Source of the DNA: Bacillota bacterium
Lineage (GTDB): Bacteria; Bacillota; Clostridia; Tissierellales; Peptoniphilaceae
Reading direction: 5' to 3'
DNA: 17,301 nt
Assembly (NCBI GenBank): GCA_023442495.1
Contig: JAEZZB010000094.1
Coordinates: 1 to 17,301, forward strand
In this document: piece by piece, positions 1 to 7,033 of the stretch
How the letters are laid out: every line of letters starts with the position of its first letter
How positions within the stretch are numbered: position 1 is the stretch's first letter
Translations under genes and position numbers: made by a program
The notes under the pieces: generated by a model
Database searches by the model: none
What the model was told of the DNA's origin: nothing
Seen by the model: only the letters and a program-made list of their open reading frames with translations

Positions 1-92
1 GCTTGGTAAGTAAAATTAGCCTCAAACTGGGAATTAAATCCAACTATAGCGGATTGATGGTTACAAGGAACCGCTACCTCCCCATCTAGCGC
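1..92 (-). ncRNA. ffs: Signal recognition particle RNA (large bacterial type), 5' portion, truncated by window edge
   Basis: Read on the minus strand, the sequence shows GGGGAGGTAGCGG, then a CTTGTAACC-like loop, then CAATCCGCTATAG and an AATTCCC element. This is the characteristic 5' domain (helices 2-4, Alu-like part) of the long SRP RNA of Bacillus and Clostridium relatives. The S domain with the GGAA tetraloop that binds Ffh would lie beyond position 1 and is not visible. The 5' end is uncertain within about 80-92, because the preceding tRNA CCA ends at position 93 with no spacer. The RNA scaffolds the SRP that targets nascent membrane proteins. It is probably processed from the tRNA-Ser transcript, since no separate promoter is visible between them. 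In related bacteria dnaX often follows, but that would be off-window. Confidence 0.85.
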
Positions 93-184
93 TGGCGGAG
101 AATGAGGGATTTGAACCCTCGGTACGATATATATCGTACACATGATTTCCAATCATGTACCTTAAGCCACTCGGACAACTCTCC
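93..184 (-). tRNA. tRNA-Ser, anticodon GGA
   Basis: On the minus strand a full class II tRNA folds. The acceptor GGAGAGT pairs with ATTCTCC, followed by discriminator G and an encoded CCA (93-95). The anticodon stem CATGA/TCATG holds the loop TTGGAAA, with anticodon GGA (complement of 148-150), reading UCC/UCU serine codons. The T arm contains GGTTCAAATCC. The long variable arm typical of tRNA-Ser is a perfect palindrome (122-139), giving a 7-bp stem with a 4-nt loop. The SRP RNA follows directly downstream. Confidence 0.97.
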
Positions 185-199
185 ATGTGTTACCAAATA

Positions 200-228
200 A
201 TTATATAAAAATGAGAGGAATAAGTCAA
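200..228 (-). promoter_or_regulatory. Sigma-A promoter of tRNA-Ser / SRP RNA
   Basis: On the minus strand there is TTGACT (complement of 223-228), a 17-bp spacer and TATAAT (complement of 200-205). This is one base from consensus, with optimal spacing. It sits about 16 bp upstream of the mature tRNA 5' end at 184. No other promoter is seen before the SRP RNA, so it probably drives both RNAs. Confidence 0.9.
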
Positions 229-333
229 ATATGCCTTTTATATGAATGATAGCGAGAAAAATATATATTTATTTTTGCAAAATGAATTTTTAAATAAATA
301 AAGAATATTAAAAAAACGTAATAAAACAAATAA

Positions 334-363
334 GGTAATTACCACATTAAATGGGTAATTACC
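334..363. promoter_or_regulatory. Tandem palindromic operator pair (GGTAATTACC twice)
   Basis: The perfect 10-bp palindrome GGTAATTACC occurs at 334-343 and again at 354-363. The start-to-start distance is exactly 20 bp, about two helical turns, so both sites face the same side of DNA. They lie about 55-85 bp upstream of the sugar operon's best promoter. The GT-N4-AC half-site layout resembles HutC-subfamily GntR operators, which makes a GntR regulator sensing an amino sugar or its phosphate a reasonable guess. No regulator gene is present in the window, so the protein is unknown. A weak alternative promoter (TTAAAT 347-352, 17 bp, TATAAA 370-375) would contain the second palindrome in its spacer, which would suit repression. 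Confidence 0.6.
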
Positions 364-396
364 AAAATGTATAAAATTTAAGCGGGTTTATTTAAG

Positions 397-410
397 TGAA
401 AACGAAGTCA
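397..410 (+). promoter_or_regulatory. CcpA catabolite-responsive (cre-like) box
   Basis: The 14-mer TGAAAACGAAGTCA matches the Firmicutes cre consensus TGWAANCGNTNWCA at every defined position except one (A instead of T at position 10). It sits immediately upstream of the -10 element at 417-422, covering where the -35 would be. Binding of CcpA with HPr-Ser-P there would block RNA polymerase. This suggests that the operon is shut down when preferred sugars are available. The assignment rests on motif match and position only. Confidence 0.6.
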
Positions 411-413
411 TTA

Positions 414-422
414 TGTTATAAT
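414..422 (+). promoter_or_regulatory. Extended -10 promoter of the sugar operon
   Basis: TGT-TATAAT is a consensus extended -10 (TG at 414-415, TATAAT 417-422). No good -35 is present, which is typical for extended -10 promoters and for regulated ones. The predicted start near 429 leaves a leader of about 40 nt before the ATG at 470, which has a strong AGGAGG. Confidence 0.65.
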
Positions 423-469
423 GTATTTGACAACAATAAATAAATAGGAAATATTTAATAGGAGGAAAC

Positions 470-1882
470 ATGTTAAAGAAAACTTTATCATTGCTATTAG
501 CATTAGCGCTAGTATTCTCACTGGTAGCATGTAATGGCGGAACAGACAAGGACAAAACTAATACTGAAACGAAAGTTGAAACAAATGGTGAAACTAAAGT
601 CGAAGGTGACAATAATAAAGTTAGTTCAGATTTAGATTTTTCAGGCAAAACAATCACTTTAGCAGGACTAGAAGGTGGTTATAGACTTGAAGGTTGGAAA
701 AAAGTTATTTCACAATTTGAACAATTAACAGGTGCAAAAGTTGAAGCAACATTTGCACAAAATATTGAAGAAGTTGTAAGACCACAAATCACAGCTGGTG
801 CAGCTCCTGATGTATTATATGTTTCATTAGGCAGAGAACAAGGCCTAGCAGAAACACTTATAAGAGAAAAAGCAGTTTTAGACATCACAGATATGTTATC
901 AATGAAAGTTCCTGGTGAAGATGTAACAGTTAAAGATAAAATCATACCTGGGTTTTTAGAAACATTTACAACAAACCCATATGGCGATGGTAAAACTTAT
1001 CTGGCACCAATTTTCTATTCACCAAATGGATTATTCTATAATAATTCATTATTCACAACAGGTGGTGGAGAATTAACAGTTCCAACAGATGTTGATGAAT
1101 TAGTTGCATTAAAAGGTAAAGTAGATGGTGCATCAGTATTAACATATCCAACGGCTGGATATTTTGACCAAGTGTTCTATTCATTAGTAAATTCAGTTGG
1201 TGGATTAGAATTATTTAATAAATTAATGACTTATGATGTTGATGCATGGACAAATGATGCGAAACCAGTATTTGAAGCAGTTGGTAAAATGGTTTCAGTA
1301 TTAAATCCTAATACTGTTGCTCAAGCAAATAGTGAACAATTTACACAAAATCAATTACAAGTAATGAAAAATGAATCATTAATGATGCCAAATGGCACAT
1401 GGATCGTTGGTGAAATGGCAGATGCTAACTCTCAAGCTGTAGATGGTTTTGAATGGGCACTTGCTCCTATTCCAGCAGTAAATAAAGGTGGAGATAGATA
1501 TGCTTATTCATTTACAGAACAAGTATATGGATCAGCAAATACAGCTGAACCTGAATTAGTAAAAACATTTATAGCTTATCTATATTCAGATGAAGCAGTT
1601 AAAACATTTATTGAAAATGGTAGTGCTGTAATGCCTACAGTTAACGCTGTTGATATGATATCAGATCCTCAATTAAAGAGCTTCTACTCAATTTATGAAG
1701 ACGGAGTTAAGGCAGCTTTAGGTAATTTCCAATCAGCTCCAGCAGTTGAAGGAGTTACATTATCATCAGTATTATTCGATAATATCAATGCAGTAGCTAC
1801 AGGCGATATGACTGTTGATCAATGGCATAAAGCAGTAGTTGACGCTATTACAAAAATATCTGAAGCAATAAATGCTCAATAA
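470..1882 (+). CDS. Carbohydrate ABC transporter solute-binding lipoprotein (NgcE-like)
   Basis: This is the extracellular, membrane-anchored binding protein that captures the sugar for the two permeases encoded next. Residues 1-21 form a lipoprotein signal (KK, a hydrophobic run, lipobox LVAC with Cys21 as the lipidated residue). A polar, Thr/Glu/Lys-rich linker follows to about residue 50. The rest (470 residues in all) is a family 1 extracellular binding fold. The region with LEGWKKVISQFEQLTGAKV and PDVLYVSLG resembles binding proteins annotated for N-acetylglucosamine or chitobiose. With GH112 in the operon, the ligand is more likely galacto-N-biose or lacto-N-biose; that is inference. 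The ATG is set by AGGAGG eight bases upstream. A terminator hairpin follows the stop, so this gene is probably expressed above the rest. Confidence 0.9.
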   Translation: MLKKTLSLLLALALVFSLVACNGGTDKDKTNTETKVETNGETKVEGDNNKVSSDLDFSGKTITLAGLEGGYRLEGWKKVISQFEQLTGAKVEATFAQNIEEVVRPQITAGAAPDVLYVSLGREQGLAETLIREKAVLDITDMLSMKVPGEDVTVKDKIIPGFLETFTTNPYGDGKTYLAPIFYSPNGLFYNNSLFTTGGGELTVPTDVDELVALKGKVDGASVLTYPTAGYFDQVFYSLVNSVGGLELFNKLMTYDVDAWTNDAKPVFEAVGKMVSVLNPNTVAQANSEQFTQNQLQVMKNESLMMPNGTWIVGEMADANSQAVDGFEWALAPIPAVNKGGDRYAYSFTEQVYGSANTAEPELVKTFIAYLYSDEAVKTFIENGSAVMPTVNAVDMISDPQLKSFYSIYEDGVKAALGNFQSAPAVEGVTLSSVLFDNINAVATGDMTVDQWHKAVVDAITKISEAINAQ

Positions 1883-1896
1883 TTGAATTAACTTAT

Positions 1897-1923
1897 AGAG
1901 CGACATTATTGTCGCTCTTTTTT
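1897..1923 (+). terminator. Intra-operon hairpin terminator after the binding-protein gene
   Basis: AGAGCGACA (1897-1905) and TGTCGCTCT (1910-1918) form a perfect 9-bp stem with a 4-nt loop, followed by a T run to 1923. It lies between the stop of the binding-protein gene and the AGGAGG (1928-1933) of the first permease. No promoter is visible after it, so it is best read as a partial terminator and 3' mRNA stabiliser that sets binding protein to permease stoichiometry. Confidence 0.85.
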
Positions 1924-1936
1924 ATCAGGAGGAAAA

Positions 1937-2827
1937 ATGAAAAAAAGAGGTAAAACAAGATTCATATTAATAAGTTTAATACCTGCCTTCTTGCTTTATT
2001 TGGGATTAATGGTTTATCCAACATTAACTATATTTTATGAGTCGCTATTTAAAACTTCAGGATTATCACAAAATCGTCAGTTTGTAGGTCTCAATAATTT
2101 TAAGACATTAATATCTGATGCTAGATTTTTGAAATCTTTCCAAAATACTATATTTTTAATGGTAATTGTAACAATAGTAACTATGGTAATGGCTATATTT
2201 TTAGCAGCGGTACTATCTAAAGAAAAAGTAAAAGGTCAAAGCTTTTTTAGAATCATTTTATATATACCAAATATTTTATCAATAGCTGTAATTTCTTCTA
2301 TATTTTCAGCAATATATGGTATGGATAATGGTATGATTAATGGTCTTGGGAAATTATTCTCAGCTGAAACTTGGAAAAACATTTCTTTTTTAGGAGATAG
2401 AGTATTAGTTAATTACTCAATTGCAATTGCCATGATATGGCAAGCGGTTGGTTATTACATGGTAATGTATATGTCAACCATGGCCCAAATTCCAAATCAT
2501 TTATATGAAGCGGCAAATATAGATGGAGCATCAAAGATAAGACAATTCTTTGATATTACGCTTCCGTTATCTTGGGAAACTGTACGTACTACACTTACAT
2601 TTTATGTAATTTCAAATATTAATATAGCGTTCCAAATAGTTAAAGTGCTTACGAGTGGTGGACCATCAAATTCATCTGAAACACTACTTAATTACCAATA
2701 CGAACAAGCATATTCAAATTCAGTATTTGGATATGGACTTGCAATTGGTGTAGTAGTATTTATATTCTCATTTGCACTTTCAGCAATAGTTAACAAGATA
2801 ACTGAAAGAGACATTATTCAATTCTAG
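1937..2827 (+). CDS. Sugar ABC transporter permease (MalF/UgpA-type)
   Basis: This is one of two inner-membrane subunits of the importer. The 296-residue sequence has about six hydrophobic segments, the first at roughly residues 9-31. The binding-protein-dependent permease EAA loop is at residues 191-210 (E191-A-A, then DGA around 196-198, then LP), where the ATPase docks. The first segment ends in VYPT, and FVGLNNF follows it, as in MalF/UgpA-class sugar permeases. The start is fixed by AGGAGG nine bases upstream. It follows the hairpin after the binding-protein gene and is separated from the second permease by 8 bp. Family membership is clear; the sugar specificity is inferred from the neighbours. 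Confidence 0.93.
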   Translation: MKKRGKTRFILISLIPAFLLYLGLMVYPTLTIFYESLFKTSGLSQNRQFVGLNNFKTLISDARFLKSFQNTIFLMVIVTIVTMVMAIFLAAVLSKEKVKGQSFFRIILYIPNILSIAVISSIFSAIYGMDNGMINGLGKLFSAETWKNISFLGDRVLVNYSIAIAMIWQAVGYYMVMYMSTMAQIPNHLYEAANIDGASKIRQFFDITLPLSWETVRTTLTFYVISNINIAFQIVKVLTSGGPSNSSETLLNYQYEQAYSNSVFGYGLAIGVVVFIFSFALSAIVNKITERDIIQF

Positions 2828-2835
2828 GAGGAGAT

Positions 2836-3693
2836 ATGAAAAAACAAACAAAAATATTTAGAGTATTTGTCTATATAGTTTTAATATTAGTAGCTCTTTC
2901 TATAATTGTTCCGGTAGCATGGGTATTTATGTCATCCATAAAAGAAAACGCAGAATTTTATGGAAATCCATGGAATTTACCTAAAGGATTTTATTTCCAA
3001 AACTTTATAGACGCGTGGGAAAAAGCGAATATGGGTTCTTATCTATTTAATTCAGTAGTAGTTACAGCAATGGCATTAGGGATATTGCTGGCAGTAGCAG
3101 TACCTTGCGCATATGTATTATCAAGAATGGATTTTAAGGGAAGAAAATTTTTAAGAACTTTAATGAAAGCGGGTCTATTTATAAATCTCTCATATATAGT
3201 AATTCCTATATTTTTAATACTTTTAGATTTAAATTTGACATTTAAGACTCAATGGTTCTTAAATAATAAATTAGTTTTAGCAATAATATATTCTGCTACA
3301 GCTATCCCATTTACAGTTTATCTACTTTCGAATTTTTTTAGCTCAATATCTAAGACGTATGAAGAAGCTGCGAGAATAGATGGAGCAGGATATTTTAGAA
3401 CAATGATAGATATTATCCTACCAATGGCTAAACCAGCTGTAATTACAGTAATACTATTTAACTTTTTACTATTTTGGAATGAGTATATTTTAGCTCAAAC
3501 TATAATGGTTAAACCGGAAATGAGAACTTTGCCGGTAGGTTTAATTAGTTTACAACAAGCTTCAAGAGGTGCTGCTCAATATGGTAGATTGTATGCAGGT
3601 CTAGTACTTGTAATGTTACCAACATTGATATTATATATTATGGTTCAAAAACAACTGACTGAAGGAATGATGGTTGGAGGAGATAAGGGATGA
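2836..3693 (+). CDS. Sugar ABC transporter permease (MalG/UgpE-type)
   Basis: This is the second membrane subunit of the importer, 285 residues. A first hydrophobic segment (about 11-33) ends in PVAWVFMSS. Further segments follow, and the EAA loop is at residues 176-195 (E176-E-A-A, DGAG at 182-185, then LP). The FNFLLFWNEY stretch near the end is typical of MalG-class subunits. TAGGAGGAG just upstream supports the ATG. The gene ends in a 4-base ATGA overlap with the GH112 gene, which implies translational coupling of transport and phosphorolysis. Confidence 0.93.
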   Translation: MKKQTKIFRVFVYIVLILVALSIIVPVAWVFMSSIKENAEFYGNPWNLPKGFYFQNFIDAWEKANMGSYLFNSVVVTAMALGILLAVAVPCAYVLSRMDFKGRKFLRTLMKAGLFINLSYIVIPIFLILLDLNLTFKTQWFLNNKLVLAIIYSATAIPFTVYLLSNFFSSISKTYEEAARIDGAGYFRTMIDIILPMAKPAVITVILFNFLLFWNEYILAQTIMVKPEMRTLPVGLISLQQASRGAAQYGRLYAGLVLVMLPTLILYIMVQKQLTEGMMVGGDKG

Positions 3694-5873
3694 CAAAAGA
3701 ATACAGAAAAGCTAAAACTCACGGAAGACTTACCTTACCGAGCGAAGAAAACTTCTACGATGAGACTTTGGAGCTGATTGAAAGACTTGGAGTTGATGCG
3801 ATTAGAGACTCAGATGGTACAAAATTACCAGATGAAATTAAAGATATTGAGGGGATGCAAGTTTATACAAAATATCTAACTGCTAGAGGCAGAGATAAAA
3901 ATAGTTTTGCTTCGATGCATTTAACAGAAATGTCTAGATTTTATTTGATGAGTGAATTTACAACGGCAACAAGTAATAAAACTGAAATTTATTTTTATGA
4001 AGAATATTATAAAGAACAAATAAAACCAGACTATGACTATAATCCAAAAGAATGGTGGGAAGTTATAGACAGAACAACTGGTGAAGTTGTAGATACTAGT
4101 AAATGGGAACTTGATAAAGAAAATCATATTGTTATGGTAGATTCTATACCATTTCATGAATACACAGTAACATTTTTAGCCTATGGTATTTGGGATCCTG
4201 TCCATATGTACAATTACATTACAAATGACTGGGGACCAGAGATTCCTCATGATATTCCGCTAGATGTTAGATATCCTAATACTTCACAATTTTTGGAAGA
4301 CTTTTTAGATGAATTTCTAAACAACAATCCAAAGACAGATGTAATTAGATTTACAACGTTTTTCTATCAATTCTCATTAGTATTTAATAAGCATGGTTTG
4401 GAAAAACATGTGGACTGGTTTGGATATACAAATTCCATTTCTCCTGAAGCCATGATTGCTTTTGAAAAAGAGTATGGATACAAATTAAGACCCGAAGACA
4501 TTGTAGATCAAGGATATTATAATTCGACATTTAGAATACCAAGTAAACAATTCAGAGACTATATAGATTTTCAAGCAAGATTTGTTTCGCAAAAAGCGAA
4601 AAGACTTGTTGATATAGTTCACAAGCATGGTAAAAAAGCAATCATGTTCTTAGGTGACCATTGGATTGGCGTTGAACCTTGGGGCAAATATTTCAAGGAT
4701 ATTGGGCTTGATGGAGTAGTTGGCTCAGTAGGAGATGGTGTAACATTAAGATTAATTTCATCAATAGATACACCGATGAAAGAGGGAAGATTCTTACCAT
4801 ATTTCTTCCCAGATACATTCTATGAAGGTAATAATCCGGTAATTGAGAGAAAAGACAATTGGATAAAGGCAAGAAGAGCGTTGGTAAGACAACCACTTGA
4901 TAGAATAGGTTATGGCGGATATATGTCACTTGCATATAAATTCCCGAATTTCATAGATTACATTTCTAAAGTGGCAGACGAATTTAGAGATATTCATTCA
5001 ATAGTTAGTCAAAGCCAACCTAAAACAGTTGCCACAGTAGCGATATTAAATAGTTGGGGTTCACAAAGAAAATGGGCTCCGTGGATAGTTGCTCATGGTA
5101 AATGGTACAAATTATCATATTCTTATATGGGTATTACAGAAGCTTTAGCAGGAATGGATATGGATGTAAAATTCATTGATTTCGAAGATGTTAAAAATGG
5201 AATTGATCCATCAATTGATGTAATTATAAATGCAGGGGATGCATATACAGCATTTTCAGGCGGTGAAGAATTTGCTAATCCAAAACTTGTAGAAAATTTA
5301 AGAAAATTCGTTTATGAAGGTGGCGGATTTATTGGTGTTGGGGAACCAAGTGCTTATCAAGCAAATGGAAGATTTTTCCAATTGGCAGATGTATTAGGAG
5401 TGGATGTTGAAAAGGGATATTCACAATCAAACAATAAATATTTCACACATGTTACGAAAGGACATTTTATCACTGAAGATATTAAAGATGAAATAGAATT
5501 TGGAGAAATTAAGCCTAATGTTTACTCAATCAAAGAAGATACTCAAATACTTGAATATTCAAATAATGAAATTCACATGGCAGCAAATGAATACGGAAAG
5601 GGAAGGTCTTTCTATATTTCAGGTTTACCATATTCATTAGAAAACACAAGACTTCTAAAAAGAGCTATCCACTATGTATCTCATAAAGAAGATGAGCTTA
5701 AAAAATATTATGCAGACGATTTGAGAATTGAGGTTTGTGCATTTCCAAAACTCAAGAAATACGCAATTATTAACAACTCGCTAGATGATCTAACTACAAA
5801 TATTTATGATAAAGACGGTAATAAAAAGGAAATTAGCATAAATGGTGCAGATTTAATTTGGATTAAGGAGTAA
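3690..5873 (+). CDS. lnpA: GH112 1,3-beta-galactosyl-N-acetylhexosamine phosphorylase
   Basis: This enzyme cleaves galacto-N-biose or lacto-N-biose with inorganic phosphate, giving alpha-galactose-1-phosphate and GalNAc or GlcNAc. The 727 residues are close to the family's usual size of about 710-760. Hallmarks are GRLTLP and ADAIRDSDGTKLP-like sequence at the N terminus, DIPLDVRYPNTS, then FRDYIDFQARFVSQKAKRL, then FLGDHWIG. Asp323 in the last motif aligns with the proposed general acid of the bifidobacterial enzyme. GDGVTLRLIS and RIGYGGYMSL close the TIM-barrel part (about 1-430). A Rossmann-like middle (about 440-655) and a small C-terminal beta domain follow. There is no signal peptide, so it acts in the cytosol on imported disaccharide. 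GGAGGAG at 3676-3682 supports the start. A galactosyl-rhamnose phosphorylase of the same family cannot be excluded by sequence alone, but the amino-sugar-type neighbours argue against it. Confidence 0.93.
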   Translation: MTKEYRKAKTHGRLTLPSEENFYDETLELIERLGVDAIRDSDGTKLPDEIKDIEGMQVYTKYLTARGRDKNSFASMHLTEMSRFYLMSEFTTATSNKTEIYFYEEYYKEQIKPDYDYNPKEWWEVIDRTTGEVVDTSKWELDKENHIVMVDSIPFHEYTVTFLAYGIWDPVHMYNYITNDWGPEIPHDIPLDVRYPNTSQFLEDFLDEFLNNNPKTDVIRFTTFFYQFSLVFNKHGLEKHVDWFGYTNSISPEAMIAFEKEYGYKLRPEDIVDQGYYNSTFRIPSKQFRDYIDFQARFVSQKAKRLVDIVHKHGKKAIMFLGDHWIGVEPWGKYFKDIGLDGVVGSVGDGVTLRLISSIDTPMKEGRFLPYFFPDTFYEGNNPVIERKDNWIKARRALVRQPLDRIGYGGYMSLAYKFPNFIDYISKVADEFRDIHSIVSQSQPKTVATVAILNSWGSQRKWAPWIVAHGKWYKLSYSYMGITEALAGMDMDVKFIDFEDVKNGIDPSIDVIINAGDAYTAFSGGEEFANPKLVENLRKFVYEGGGFIGVGEPSAYQANGRFFQLADVLGVDVEKGYSQSNNKYFTHVTKGHFITEDIKDEIEFGEIKPNVYSIKEDTQILEYSNNEIHMAANEYGKGRSFYISGLPYSLENTRLLKRAIHYVSHKEDELKKYYADDLRIEVCAFPKLKKYAIINNSLDDLTTNIYDKDGNKKEISINGADLIWIKE

Positions 5874-5876
5874 TAT

Positions 5877-6056
5877 ATGGATTATTATAAGAAAAAAATA
5901 GTACGAAATTTAATTTTAGCGCTATTATTTATAATCGGAGTAGGATTGCAATTTGTTGGACATTCAATAGAATCCATTACCGGTCTTGTAATTCAAATAA
6001 CTTCTTTAGCAATTATATTAACTGTTTTATTTATATATAACAGAAGATATAAATAG
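5877..6056 (+). CDS. 59-residue two-helix membrane protein of the sugar operon, unknown function
   Basis: I do not recognise this protein. The ATG at 5877 is preceded by AAGGAG, which lies inside the end of the GH112 gene. The 59 codons end at TAG 6054-6056, with 3 bp to the upstream gene and 8 bp to the downstream one. The protein begins MDYYKKKIVRN and has a hydrophobic segment at about residues 12-27 and a second at about 35-54. It ends in YNRRYK, so both termini are probably cytoplasmic and positively charged. It has no cysteines and no signal cleavage site. Its tight placement and good ribosome binding site argue for a real gene. A role as an accessory subunit or stabiliser of the transporter is only a guess. 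Confidence 0.75.
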   Translation: MDYYKKKIVRNLILALLFIIGVGLQFVGHSIESITGLVIQITSLAIILTVLFIYNRRYK

Positions 6057-6064
6057 GAGACAAT

Positions 6065-7030
6065 ATGAGTGATTTATATATAGGAATAGATGGTGGCGGA
6101 ACAAAAACAGCATTTGTTGTTATAGATGAAAATGGAAAAATTTTGGCAAAAGAAAATAGCTCAACAATTCATATTCGCCAACAGTCTAAAGAAAATATAA
6201 AAAAAATTATTTTTGAAACTATAGATAATATGTTAGAAAGCATAGGAAAAAAAAGATCGGATATAAATTATCTATTTGCCGGCGTTCCTGGTAGTGGAGA
6301 TCTTCCAGAAGTTCCAAGTGTATTTGATCCAATTTTTGATGAATTGGTAGGAAAAGATAAATATACTTACAAAAATGATGCAGTTGCCGGGTGGGCAGGA
6401 TCACAAGCTGCAAAACCTGGTGTAAACATGGTTTTAGGAACTGGTGCTATAGCTTTTGGAATGGATTATAAAGGAAATGAAGCAAGATCATCAGGTTGGG
6501 GCTCATATTGTGGAGACCAAGGTTCCGGATATTGGTTAGGTAGAGAAGCTATAATGCTATTTGGTAGAGAAGCTGATTATAGAGCTAAAAGGTCCTATCT
6601 TTATGACTTAATTAGACAAAAATACAAATTAAATGATGATATAGATTTTATAACTATAATACATGATTTAAATGATGATAGAACAGAGATAGCAAAATTA
6701 TCAGTATTGCTAACGGAAGCTGCAAAAATGGGAGATGATGAAGCTGTCAAAATCTTTAATAGAGCAGCAATAGAAGTTGTTGAATCAATTAGGGCAGTTA
6801 TAAAGCAACTTGATTTTGAAGATGAAGAAAAAATATATATTTCATATTCGGGTGGAGTATTTAATGTAGGCGAATTAATTACAAAACCGATAGAAGATGA
6901 ATTGCTGAAAGATTCAAGAATTGAAAAAATAGATTCTATTTTAAATCCTACATCTGGAGCAGCTCTTATGGCTCTTAAATATGCAGGAGTTGAAATAACT
7001 GATAAAATAGTTGAGAATTTGAAAGGATAG
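6065..7030 (+). CDS. BadF/BadG/BcrA/BcrD-family sugar kinase (probable N-acetylhexosamine kinase)
   Basis: This is an ASKHA-fold ATP-dependent kinase of 321 residues, in the family that contains eukaryotic-type N-acetylglucosamine kinase. The phosphate-1 loop GIDGGGTKT is at residues 7-15. NDAVAG, GTGAIAFG (phosphate-2) and GWGSYCGDQGSGYWLG follow in the middle, the last matching the sugar-site signature of the NAGK group. SGGVF near residue 265 is the adenosine motif. Directly after a phosphorylase that releases GlcNAc or GalNAc, its likely job is to phosphorylate that amino sugar. In bifidobacteria this step is done by NahK, a member of an unrelated family. Whether the product is the 1-phosphate or the 6-phosphate cannot be read from sequence; NAGK relatives make the 6-phosphate. 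AGGAGA precedes the ATG. Confidence 0.87.
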   Translation: MSDLYIGIDGGGTKTAFVVIDENGKILAKENSSTIHIRQQSKENIKKIIFETIDNMLESIGKKRSDINYLFAGVPGSGDLPEVPSVFDPIFDELVGKDKYTYKNDAVAGWAGSQAAKPGVNMVLGTGAIAFGMDYKGNEARSSGWGSYCGDQGSGYWLGREAIMLFGREADYRAKRSYLYDLIRQKYKLNDDIDFITIIHDLNDDRTEIAKLSVLLTEAAKMGDDEAVKIFNRAAIEVVESIRAVIKQLDFEDEEKIYISYSGGVFNVGELITKPIEDELLKDSRIEKIDSILNPTSGAALMALKYAGVEITDKIVENLKG

Positions 7031-7033
7031 AAT

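Noticed and set aside
427..432. Perfect TTGACA upstream of the binding-protein gene
   Set aside because: A -10 at 17 bp would lie at 450-455 (AATATT, poor) and transcription would start inside or after the Shine-Dalgarno. The TATAAT at 417-422 is a better fit.
388..657. Minus-strand open frame of 89 codons over the start of the binding-protein gene
   Set aside because: It is antisense to a clear lipoprotein signal region, has no ribosome site and has Ser/Leu-rich shadow composition. The other antisense frames over metG, GH112 and rnmV/rsmA were rejected for the same reasons.
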